6,383 nt of DNA from Syntrophales bacterium (GCA_023228425.1 JALOBE010000033.1:1-6383); one strand, 5' to 3'. Shown: positions 1-5,782, counted from the stretch's first letter. Program-made: numbers and translations. The notes: a model not told the origin generated them from the letters alone.

Positions 1-83
1 GACCATAACAGCAGTTCCGCATCGGTCATATTATTTCGCAGTTCCCTGGACCGCAACTTCAGCCTGGGGTTGTAGTATTGCAT
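1..83 (-). CDS. DUF559 domain protein, N-terminal fragment (partial)
   Basis: Reading the minus strand from the ATG at 83-81 gives 27 codons beginning MQYYNPRLKLRSRELRNN and continuing MTDAELLLW before the window ends. The pattern NPxLKxxxRELRxNMTDAExLLW is the standard opening of DUF559 (PF04480) proteins, small single-domain proteins of roughly 110-130 residues with a fold related to Vsr and other PD-(D/E)XK nucleases. Their cellular role is not established. The start is supported by AAGGAG (minus strand, 95-90) six bases upstream of the ATG. Only the N-terminal helix is visible; the catalytic region lies outside the window, so activity cannot be judged. The gene starts immediately beside the palindromic block at 96-489, which therefore occupies its upstream region. 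Confidence 0.82.
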   Translation of the reverse strand, partial: MQYYNPRLKLRSRELRNNMTDAELLLW

Positions 84-95
84 GCGGAGCTCCTT

Positions 96-489
96 AAATC
101 CCCCTAAATCCCCCTTTGCAAAAGGGGGACTTCTAACGGGCTTCGCCCGATCCCCCTTTACGAAAGGGGACTTCCAACGGGTTTCACCCGATCCCCTTAT
201 ATCCTGCCTTCCCTGCGGGGAGGCGCTATGCCCTTCCCGGTTCCCCCCTTTACGAAAGGGGGGCCAGGGGGGATTTTACCTGCTAACGGTCCATCCCTGC
301 CAACCTTTCAAGTCCCCTTACAAAAGGGGGACTTCCAACGGGCTTTGTCCGATCTTCCTATATCCTGCCTTCCTTACGGGAGGCGCTATGCCCTTCCCGG
401 TTCCCCCCTTTACGAAAGGGGGGCCAGGGGGGATTTTACCTGCTAACGGTTCATCCCTGCCAACCTTTCAAGCCCCTTTACGAAGGGGG
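96..489. repeat. Cluster of six CCCCCTTT-nnn-AAAGGGGG palindromes
   Basis: This stretch holds six short inverted repeats with a C-rich left arm, a 3-4 base loop (often ACG) and a G-rich right arm. They lie at 110-128, 152-169, 243-263, 314-330, 403-423 and 473-488. Each can form a hairpin of 6-9 bp on either strand. Open reading frames across the block translate to low-complexity PPFTKGG or SPFAKGG strings repeated in more than one frame, the signature of repeat DNA rather than a gene. Such elements are widely dispersed in deltaproteobacterial genomes (recalled, not searched). The block separates the DUF559 start from the terminator of the CaiB-like gene. No gene is supported here. Confidence 0.85.
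169..489. repeat. Tandem duplication of a ~160-bp unit (copies 169-329 and 330-489)
   Basis: Each copy starts GACTTCCAACGGG and runs through ATATCCTGCCTTCC, GGGAGGCGCTATGCCCTTCC, a C6/G6 palindrome, CCAGGGGGGATTTTACCTGC and CCCTGCCAACCTTTCAAG, ending in a shorter palindrome. The copies differ by scattered substitutions and small indels, mainly in the first 50 bases. A partial third copy begins at 128 (GACTTCTAACGGG) but jumps straight to a palindrome at 152. The break points all fall at palindromes, suggesting expansion by slippage or recombination between them. Confidence 0.85.
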
Positions 490-523
490 AAAGAAAAAGG
501 CCGGAAGCTGATTCCTCCCGGCC
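490..523 (-). terminator. Intrinsic terminator of the CaiB-like gene
   Basis: Read on the minus strand, GGCCGGGAG (523-515) pairs with CTTCCGGCC (507-499) across a seven-base loop, giving a 9-bp stem with one G-U pair. A TTTTTCTTT tract (498-490) follows. It begins 24 bases after the stop codon of the 547-1926 gene and is the best-formed intrinsic terminator in the window. Confidence 0.85.
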
Positions 524-546
524 CGGAAACACTGATGGAGCCGGTG

Positions 547-1926
547 TCAGTAGAGAGGGTCGCAGGCCGGCTGTTCGCAGGGTTCAGTCCTGTGGATTAT
601 GCCGCCGGCGTAATATTCCTGGATTTCGTGGTTTGAAAAACCAAGCAGCTTGCTCATGATATCGGTGGTGTCTTCGCCGATGGCCGGGGCACCTCTCCAG
701 ACCGACCCCGGTGTCAGCGACATTTTCGGGATGACGCCTCCCACCCGGATGGGGACACCGGACTGCCGATCAAGAACAGGAACATGGGACTCTCTCAAGT
801 TGTAATGTTCTTCCTTGAGCATGTCCAGGGCGTTCATCACGCGGCAACATCCTATCTGCGCGGCGTTGAGTTCCTTTTCAACCTCCATGCGGGTTCGAGC
901 GGCGCAGTATTCCCGCAGTCTTCTGTCAAGGTCCAGCCCTTTTTCCGAGTTAACCGCTTCCGCATCCTGTGAACATGCCTCGTAGCTGTATTCTTCCGGA
1001 TCAAGCCCGAGAAATTGAGGTACCCTGGCGTAAATGACGGGTCCCAGAGCGCCGATGAACACGTAGCCGTCTTTGCACATGAAGGTGTCATAGGGCTGAA
1101 AGGTGGGCGCCTTGTTGCCCGTGTGGGGTGAGACCTTTCCCTCGCCGCTGACCCAGGGCATCTGGAAGCCCATGCTGGCATGAACGGCTTCGAATTGCGA
1201 GAGGTCGATGACCTGTCCCCGCCCGGTACGCCGAACTTCCATGAGGGCCATCAGAACCGCCGCCCAGCCGTGCAGCGCCGTCAGGTAGTCAGCCGTGTAG
1301 ACCTTGGCACGCTGGGGAGGTCCCGACGGGTCGCCCGTGACGGAAACCATGCCGCCGTAAGCCTGTCCAAGGGCGTCATATCCCGGCCTGCCGAGCATTT
1401 CTTTTGACCCGTACTGTCCGTAGGTGCTCACGCGGAGTATGACCAGTTTGGGATTCACTGCCAGGGCAAGCTCTGGTGTTACGCCCGCCCGTTCGATCGT
1501 TCCCGGGGCTGACGATTCCATCCAGACATCGGATATTTTCCAGAGGGCCATGCCGAGTTCTATCCCCCGCGGATTTTTCAGATTCAGGCCGAAGGAGAGA
1601 CGGTTCACGGCTTCGTTGGCCCAGTCGCAGCCGTGAGGTCTCACGCCCCGCATAAGGTGAGGACCGGTGCGGCGGTGTATGTCTCCTCCCGGGCGTTCCA
1701 GGTGGATGACCTCGGCGCCGAACATGGCCATTTTTGTGGCCGCAAAGGGTTGGGCGATCACGATACCCGAACTGACGAGCCGGATGCCCTGGAGGGGGCC
1801 GAACCGGGGAATGAGCAGGGGTGTTTCCGGTCGCTCGAGCTTCAGGACCCAGTCGGGTATGGTCGCCTTCAGTTTTTCGATCTGTTCTTCGTTCTTGAGA
1901 ATGCGGTTGTCGTGCTGAAATTTCAT
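547..1926 (-). CDS. CaiB-like family III CoA-transferase
   Basis: This 459-residue protein belongs to the CaiB/BaiF (family III) CoA-transferases, which move CoA between carboxylic acids through an aspartyl-CoA anhydride/thioester intermediate. It resembles E. coli CaiB (crotonobetainyl-CoA:carnitine CoA-transferase) more than the racemase-like branch. Shared features are FGPLQGIR (42-49) leading into SSGIVIAQPFA (52-62), GAEVIHLERPGGD (70-82), NPKLVI...STYGQYG (158-173), YTADY (210-214), the RRTGRGQVIDLSQFEA region (232-247) and the C-terminal IPKMSLTPGSVWRGAP (399-414). D213 in YTADY aligns with the catalytic Asp169 of CaiB, so the enzyme should be active. The chosen ATG (1926-1924) follows AGGAGG by ten bases; a longer open frame to 1998 reads upstream sequence without an RBS. 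The protein is longer than the usual ~405: about 30 extra charged residues at the N terminus and about 15 at the C terminus. It is cytoplasmic, with no signal peptide or membrane segment. Family assignment is firm; the substrate is unknown. Confidence 0.9.
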   Translation of the reverse strand: MKFQHDNRILKNEEQIEKLKATIPDWVLKLERPETPLLIPRFGPLQGIRLVSSGIVIAQPFAATKMAMFGAEVIHLERPGGDIHRRTGPHLMRGVRPHGCDWANEAVNRLSFGLNLKNPRGIELGMALWKISDVWMESSAPGTIERAGVTPELALAVNPKLVILRVSTYGQYGSKEMLGRPGYDALGQAYGGMVSVTGDPSGPPQRAKVYTADYLTALHGWAAVLMALMEVRRTGRGQVIDLSQFEAVHASMGFQMPWVSGEGKVSPHTGNKAPTFQPYDTFMCKDGYVFIGALGPVIYARVPQFLGLDPEEYSYEACSQDAEAVNSEKGLDLDRRLREYCAARTRMEVEKELNAAQIGCCRVMNALDMLKEEHYNLRESHVPVLDRQSGVPIRVGGVIPKMSLTPGSVWRGAPAIGEDTTDIMSKLLGFSNHEIQEYYAGGIIHRTEPCEQPACDPLY

Positions 1927-1936
1927 ACGGACATGC

Positions 1937-1942
1937 CCTCCT
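1937..1942 (-). promoter_or_regulatory. Ribosome binding site that fixes the CaiB-like start
   Basis: The minus strand reads AAAGGAGGG here, a near-perfect Shine-Dalgarno, with ten bases between AGGAGG and the ATG at 1926-1924. Another ATG lies between them (1935-1933) but reaches a stop after two codons. The MKFQHDN start is therefore preferred. Confidence 0.75.
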
Positions 1943-2117
1943 TTGTGATTGATGTGACGGATGTAGCGATGAATCCCGGAATGCCGGGACCGTTTCAATC
2001 AAAGAAGAGTACAGACAACCATCAGCCGGGAATGGTTCGCGCCTGGGACGAGCCGTAATGGGAGTGGAAGTAAGAGCAGGGTGAGGTGAATCCGCCGGGT
2101 TTCGGGGCCGATGATAT

Positions 2118-2146
2118 TTTGTATCACAGGAAACGATGCCGGGCAA
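2118..2146 (-). promoter_or_regulatory. Possible sigma-70 promoter for the CaiB-like gene
   Basis: On the minus strand TTGCCC (2146-2141) is followed after 17 bases by TACAAA (2123-2118), each matching four of six consensus positions. TGA directly before the -10 forms an extended -10 element. It would give a leader of roughly 185 bases before the ATG at 1926. This is pattern matching only. Confidence 0.3.
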
Positions 2147-2293
2147 GACCTGACGATACAACCAGCATGGAACGAATCCTCTACGCCGTGTTCGCCCATC
2201 CTGAAGAATGTGCGCGCCGTGCCGCGGATCTTTACGAAGCCATGATCGATCGCTTCATTTCGATGAGTCTTCTCCGTTGTTTTGCCCGCTCCA

Positions 2294-2445
2294 CCGTCCT
2301 TGAGGCATCCCCCCGTCTTTCCGTCTCCCACCGTCCTTGAGGCATCCCCCAGTCCTTTCGCCTCCCCCTCCGTCCTTGAGGCATCCCCCCGTCCTTCCGT
2401 CCCCCTCCGTCCTTGAGGCATCCCCTCGTCCTTCCGTCCCTCTCT
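2294..2445. repeat. 37-39-bp tandem array, four units
   Basis: CCGTCCTTGAGGCATCCCCC or a close variant starts at 2294, 2331, 2370 and 2407, spaced 37, 39 and 37 bases apart. The remainder of each unit is pyrimidine-rich (GTCCTTCCGTCCCC type). The strong strand asymmetry makes the minus strand purine-rich, and translations on that strand are repetitive (GGCLKDGG, RGDASRT). A single related unit recurs at 5856-5877, also on the left of a palindrome. Confidence 0.88.
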
Positions 2446-2467
2446 GTCACTTCGTCCGTCCCCTTCC

Positions 2468-2548
2468 GTCATTTCGACCGTAGGGAGAAATCTTTCGCTG
2501 TGATGGTGGAAAAGCAAGATTTCTCGTCGCTTCGCTCCTCGAAATGAC
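2468..2548. repeat. 81-bp imperfect palindrome, copy 1
   Basis: The outer arms GTCATTTCGA (2468-2477) and TCGAAATGAC (2539-2548) are perfect complements. Inside them GAGAAATCTT and AAGATTTCTC form a second perfect 10-bp arm. The two stems are separated by an asymmetric interior of 7 and 13 bases, and the loop is about 28 bases. The right half reads as FEERSDEKS-type peptide in translation, a well-known sign of a dispersed repeat in this group of bacteria. It has no coding capacity. It is joined on the left to the 37-39-bp array and on the right to the 26-bp array. Confidence 0.88.
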
Positions 2549-2552
2549 AAAA

Positions 2553-2790
2553 TATGGGTACTCCTCGAAATGACGAGGTATGGGTGTTCCTCGAAGTGAT
2601 GGGGTATGGATACTTTTCGAAACGACGGAATACGAGCGCTCCTCGAAATGACGAAATATGGGTACTTCTCGCAATGACGGAGTATGAGTGCTCCCCGGAA
2701 TGGCGTGGTATGAGTGCTCCTCGAAGTGACGGGGTATGGGTATTCTTCATAATGGCGGGGTATGGGAGATCCTCGAAACGACGGAATATA
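2553..2790. repeat. 26-bp tandem array, about nine units
   Basis: TATG-like anchors occur at 2553, 2579, 2605, 2631, 2657, 2683, 2709, 2735, 2761 and 2787, exactly 26 bases apart each time. A unit is TATGGGTG followed by a variant of CTCCTCGAAATGAC and then about four G/A-rich bases. The CTCCTCGAAATGAC core equals the right end of the adjacent palindrome and is in phase with it, so the array probably grew from that end. Units vary by substitution (GAAGTGAC, GCAATGAC, GAAACGAC) but no indel has shifted the period. There are no unique spacers, so it is not a CRISPR array. Confidence 0.9.
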
Positions 2791-2791
2791 G

Positions 2792-2815
2792 AGCCGTCCT
2801 CTATCGGACGGTTTT
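2792..2815 (+). terminator. Weak terminator-like hairpin after the 26-bp array
   Basis: CCGTCC (2794-2799) pairs with GGACGG (2806-2811) across a six-base loop. The stem can extend by a G-U and an A-U pair and is followed by TTTT. The T-run is short, so termination would be weak. It may insulate the downstream operon from transcripts entering through the repeats. Confidence 0.4.
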
Positions 2816-2850
2816 CGACTTTGTACGAGTTCGTCACGACCTGAATCAGC

Positions 2851-2895
2851 GGCCGGTCACTGGTGCGCGCGGCCTTTTGGTCCGGTCCGCCGGAC
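2851..2895. other. Two further GC-rich dyads upstream of the plus-strand operon
   Basis: GGCCG (2851-2855) pairs with CGGCC (2870-2874), followed by TTTT. Five bases after that stem, GTCCGG (2880-2885) and CCGGAC (2890-2895) form a perfect 6-bp dyad with a TCCG loop, ending nine bases before a TTGACA. The first could be a weak terminator and the second an operator, but no regulator family can be named. Confidence 0.35.
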
Positions 2896-2903
2896 TATTG
2901 TGC

Positions 2904-2927
2904 TTGACAGTGGCTTCTGGAAATATT
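2904..2927 (+). promoter_or_regulatory. Possible promoter of the plus-strand CoA-transferase operon
   Basis: A perfect -35 hexamer TTGACA lies at 2904-2909, with an AT-rich AAATATTAAC downstream. The best -10 match, TATTAA (2924-2929), sits only 14 bases away, shorter than ideal; at 16-17 bases the hexamers are poor. A second TTGACA is at 2941-2946. The location, about 100 bases before the 3029 start and after the dyads, is reasonable, but the assignment is weak. Confidence 0.3.
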
Positions 2928-3028
2928 AACGAAACAGACATTGACACTTCGACACTTCCGGGCCGGTGCCGGTTTCCAACCAGAGCAGGACGCATTACTC
3001 AACACACAACCCACGGGGAGGAATCAGC

Positions 3029-4546
3029 ATGACAACACCTGTTCAGCAAAAACTTCGGGACAAGAAACGAACGCCTGAACAGATCGCTGACATGGTCAAG
3101 TCCGGTGACTGGATCAATCACGGCACCGCCGGCGGCGATTCAACGGTCTGCACCGAGGCTGTGGCGAAGAGGCTGGGGCCTGGTCCGGGGCAGTTGCAGG
3201 ATATTGAATTCTGGATGTACGCCATGTTTTATCCCCACCCGGAACTCCAGGACATAGACCCCATGCAGCGCTATCATACCGTCCACGAGTTCTTCTTTTT
3301 CCCCTGGAACCGCAAGGCCCGGGACGTGAACAATGTCTCCGACTGGGCCCAGTGGGGCTGGGCCTACGGTACATGGGCCCATCATTACCGTTTCGCCCAC
3401 GCGGTGAGGGAAAACCGTGGTATGGACTGGTGGTTCAACGCCGCGTCGCCGCCCGACGAGCAGGGCTGTTTCAATATGTCCTACGGCACGAATAACGCCA
3501 ACGTTTTCAGACAAACCGCAAAGAAAATTGTCTTTGAGGTTCGCTCAGACTATCCCTGGGCTGAAGGGGGCCGCTTCAACACGATCAATATCGATGAAAT
3601 CGATTACTGGGTTGACGTGGACTGTGAACGATATAAGTGGCCCCAGGTGAATGAACAGGCCATCCAGCCCCGACGGGTGGAGCAGGACATAGCCGGGCAC
3701 ATCATGACCATAATGCACGACCGTGATGTCGTTCAACTGGGCATCGGCGCCCTGCCGTCGGCCTGCGTTGCCGCCATGGCCGAGGCCGGGTTCAAGGATC
3801 TGGGCATCCACACGGAAATGATGAACATGGGGCTTTTCAGGCTGATCGAATCGGGCCAGGTCACCAACGCTTACAAGAGCCTGGATCGCGGCAGAAGTGT
3901 GTACACTTTCGCCTTTCCCGTGGACGCCGACCGGTACTACAGGATGATCCACCGAAACCAGGAGATGGCGGTGTATGATATTGACTACACGAACAACCTC
4001 AACGTTCTGACCCGGATAGACAACATGATTTCCATCGATACCTGCCTTGCCGTGGACCTCCTGGGCCAGATTTCCACGGGCTTCTACGAGAAACGTCCCA
4101 TTTCATCGACGGGGGGCTTTTTCCAGTTCCACGTCTTTTGTGCCCAGTCCCGGGGAGGCCGCGGTGTGGCGGCCATGACCTCCCGCAGCAGGCACGGAAC
4201 CGCCCGCATCGTTCCCTTTCTGCCGGAAGGGTCGTCGGTTGACGTTCCGGCCCAGTTTACCAATTATGTCTGCACGGAGTACGGAATGGTCAACCTGCGA
4301 GGTCTTTCGGGCTATGAACGGGCGGCGGCGCTCATCTCCATCGCCCACCCTGACGACAGGGAGTGGCTGGAGAGAGAAGCCCTCGAGTACGGCCTTCTGC
4401 CGCCGGCGTTCCCCGTTTCGATGCTTCCGTCCGAAGGGGCGGGACGGCGGTACCCGTCCCGCGACGAGCGCAGGCGGTACAAGATTCCCCTGGGAAGCGC
4501 CGTCTGGGGCTATGACTGGGACGATGGATTTCAGAGCGGAAAGTAG
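3029..4546 (+). CDS. Family I CoA-transferase (acetyl-CoA hydrolase/transferase type)
   Basis: This 505-residue cytoplasmic protein has the two-domain layout of acetyl-CoA hydrolase/transferases (PF02550 then PF13336), the group containing 4-hydroxybutyrate CoA-transferase AbfT and Cat1/AarC. They exchange CoA through a glutamyl-CoA thioester. Landmarks are SGDWINHGTAGGDST (25-39), ASPPDEQGCF (139-148), VVQLGIGALP (234-243), DLGIHTEM (257-264), the ISSTGG loop (358-363), VCTEYGMVNLRG (414-425) and ISIAHPDDRE (436-445). E263 in HTEM aligns with the catalytic Glu of AbfT. The ATG at 3029 is chosen because GGAGG (3017-3021) lies seven bases upstream; a longer frame to 2966 has no RBS. Oddities: residues 61-136 are very rich in Trp, Tyr and Phe; the loop normally reading GGQxDF is GGFFQF; and about 45 extra residues follow the C-terminal domain. 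The family is certain, the acid substrate unknown. It is probably co-transcribed with the gene at 4610. Confidence 0.9.
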   Translation: MTTPVQQKLRDKKRTPEQIADMVKSGDWINHGTAGGDSTVCTEAVAKRLGPGPGQLQDIEFWMYAMFYPHPELQDIDPMQRYHTVHEFFFFPWNRKARDVNNVSDWAQWGWAYGTWAHHYRFAHAVRENRGMDWWFNAASPPDEQGCFNMSYGTNNANVFRQTAKKIVFEVRSDYPWAEGGRFNTINIDEIDYWVDVDCERYKWPQVNEQAIQPRRVEQDIAGHIMTIMHDRDVVQLGIGALPSACVAAMAEAGFKDLGIHTEMMNMGLFRLIESGQVTNAYKSLDRGRSVYTFAFPVDADRYYRMIHRNQEMAVYDIDYTNNLNVLTRIDNMISIDTCLAVDLLGQISTGFYEKRPISSTGGFFQFHVFCAQSRGGRGVAAMTSRSRHGTARIVPFLPEGSSVDVPAQFTNYVCTEYGMVNLRGLSGYERAAALISIAHPDDREWLEREALEYGLLPPAFPVSMLPSEGAGRRYPSRDERRRYKIPLGSAVWGYDWDDGFQSGK

Positions 4547-4570
4547 CCTGCCGCCGTATGTAATGAAACG

Positions 4571-4595
4571 GCCCGGACCTGTTCCGGGTTTTTTT
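4571..4595 (+). terminator. Intergenic hairpin with T-run (terminator or attenuator)
   Basis: CCCGGA (4572-4577) pairs perfectly with TCCGGG (4583-4588) across a five-base loop, extendable by G-U pairs, followed by seven consecutive T (4589-4595). It has the form of an intrinsic terminator, starting 25 bases after the first gene's stop. The T-run abuts GAGGAG, the RBS of the next gene. With no obvious promoter in the 63-base gap, partial read-through is more likely than full termination. Confidence 0.7.
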
Positions 4596-4609
4596 GAGGA
4601 GAACCGGCC

Positions 4610-5782
4610 ATGACACTGCCCCTGGAGGGACTCAGGGTTATCGATCTTTCATCGCTTCTGCCCGGGGGGCTCTGCGGCCGGATGCTCGGCGATCTCGGCG
4701 CCGATGTCCTGAAGATAGAAAATCCCCGGAATCCGGACGGGTTCCGCTCCATGCCGCCTCTGGTGAAAACCATGGGCAGTTTCTACCATATCGTGGGCCG
4801 CAACAAGCGTTCCATGACGCTGGATATCAGGCATCCCGAGGGTCGGGACATTCTGTTGCGCATGATACCGAAAGCCGACGTACTCATTGACTCCTTCCGC
4901 ACGGGCATGGACCGCGACGGAATCGGCTATGAGACCCTGCGGGAAATCAACCCGCGGCTTGTGCAGTGCTCAATTACCAGCTACGGCCAGGACGGTCCCT
5001 ACCGGGATTATCCGGCCCATGATATCAACCTGCTCGCCCTCTCGGGAGTCCTGGATCTGCTGGGTGAAAAGGGTGGTCCTCCCGTTACGCCGGGCGTGCA
5101 GATAGGCGGTCCCGCCGGGGGACTCACGGCACTGATCGGAATTCTCGCGGCCCTGCTGAAGCGGGAGCGCACGGGCCGGGGGGAGTATGTCGACGCGGCA
5201 CTGCTCGATGGCCTGGCCCCCTTTCTCGGCCTGGTCATGTCAACTTACATGACCACGGGCATCCTGCCGGAACGGGGGAAAACACTCGTGGGCGGAGGTT
5301 TTGCCTTCTATCGCGCCTACGAGACGGCCGACGGCGGCTACCTGGCCGTGGGGTGCCTGAAAGAAAAATTCTGGAGGAATTTCTGTATGGCTCTCGGTCG
5401 GGAGGATTTGATCGATCTTCAGTTTGACGAGGCCCGTCGGGATGAAGTCATCGCCGAGGTGTCGACGATTCTGAAACAGCGGTCGCGACGGGAGTGGATG
5501 GAACTGTTCTCCGGGTTCGATCTCTGCGTTTCACCGGTGAACACCCTTGAAGAGGCCCTGCAGGACCCCCAGATCCAGTACCGGGGTACGTGGTTCAGGG
5601 AGCGTCATCCCCTGGACGGTGACGTTCCCCAGCAGCGCTTCCCCGTGAAGTTTTCCGACGATCCTCCCCGGCGCTGGAGAAGCCATCCGCCCTCTCTCGG
5701 AGAGCACACGAGAGAGATCCTGCGCGACATGGGGTATGACGACGGCGCCATGGACGATCTTGCCGCCCGGGGCGTTATATAG
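4610..5782 (+). CDS. CaiB/BaiF family III CoA-transferase homologue lacking the catalytic Asp
   Basis: This 390-residue protein is a standard-length CaiB/BaiF member. It shows LEGLRVIDLSSLLPGG (5-20), GDLGADVLKIENP (27-39), SITSYGQDGPY (121-131), AHDINLLALSG (136-146), GILAALLKRERTGRGEYVD (177-195), LLDG (198-201) and LKEKFWRNFCMALGREDLI (250-268). It is nearer the alpha-methylacyl-CoA racemase-like branch than CaiB: HDIN carries the His that is catalytic in racemases. The segment that usually reads IADLAGG, or GDFGGG in racemases, reads IGGPAGG (165-171), so the position of the catalytic Asp is G167 (GGT, 5108-5110). It may use another residue, be a non-catalytic subunit as in hetero-oligomeric family III enzymes, or be inactive. 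The frame is otherwise intact and well conserved, arguing against a decayed gene. GAGGAG (4596-4601) is eight bases before the ATG. No strong terminator follows. Family certain, activity doubtful. Confidence 0.87.
   Translation: MTLPLEGLRVIDLSSLLPGGLCGRMLGDLGADVLKIENPRNPDGFRSMPPLVKTMGSFYHIVGRNKRSMTLDIRHPEGRDILLRMIPKADVLIDSFRTGMDRDGIGYETLREINPRLVQCSITSYGQDGPYRDYPAHDINLLALSGVLDLLGEKGGPPVTPGVQIGGPAGGLTALIGILAALLKRERTGRGEYVDAALLDGLAPFLGLVMSTYMTTGILPERGKTLVGGGFAFYRAYETADGGYLAVGCLKEKFWRNFCMALGREDLIDLQFDEARRDEVIAEVSTILKQRSRREWMELFSGFDLCVSPVNTLEEALQDPQIQYRGTWFRERHPLDGDVPQQRFPVKFSDDPPRRWRSHPPSLGEHTREILRDMGYDDGAMDDLAARGVI

Larger units (their letters stand above)
1927..2293. other. Leader and upstream region of the CaiB-like gene; no supported gene
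   Basis: This 367-base stretch holds the RBS and a possible promoter of the minus-strand gene. It also has a perfect 6-bp dyad, TCCCGG-AATG-CCGGGA (1974-1989), that would fold in the mRNA leader but lacks a T-run. A short plus-strand frame from 2167 (MERILYAVFAHPEECARR) is open into the following repeats and has no RBS. It resembles no family I recognise and I do not call it a gene. Confidence 0.5.

Noticed and set aside
82..636. Plus-strand 184-residue open frame
   Set aside because: It translates the palindromic block (repeated PPFTKGG-type strings), runs antisense into the CaiB-like gene and has no recognisable domain.
1376..2161. Minus-strand 261-residue open frame overlapping the CaiB-like gene
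   Set aside because: It is an off-frame shadow, Arg/Pro-rich and without family motifs, while the overlapping frame has a clear CaiB signature and RBS.
2553..2790. CRISPR array
   Set aside because: The 26-bp units abut with no unique spacers, and no cas gene is visible.
1999..2837. Minus- and plus-strand frames across the repeats
   Set aside because: Peptides are tandem low-complexity strings from the 37-39-bp and 26-bp arrays and appear in several frames and both strands, as expected for stop-poor repeats.
2966..3028. Upstream start for the family I CoA-transferase
   Set aside because: The extra 21 residues have no RBS or family similarity, while ATG 3029 has GGAGG seven bases upstream.
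4610..5782. Alpha-methylacyl-CoA racemase
   Set aside because: HDIN is present, but the racemase catalytic Asp in GDFGGG is also missing, so racemase activity is no better supported than transferase activity.
4610..5782. Pseudogene call
   Set aside because: The frame is full length with intact start, RBS and family motifs; only the catalytic position is replaced.
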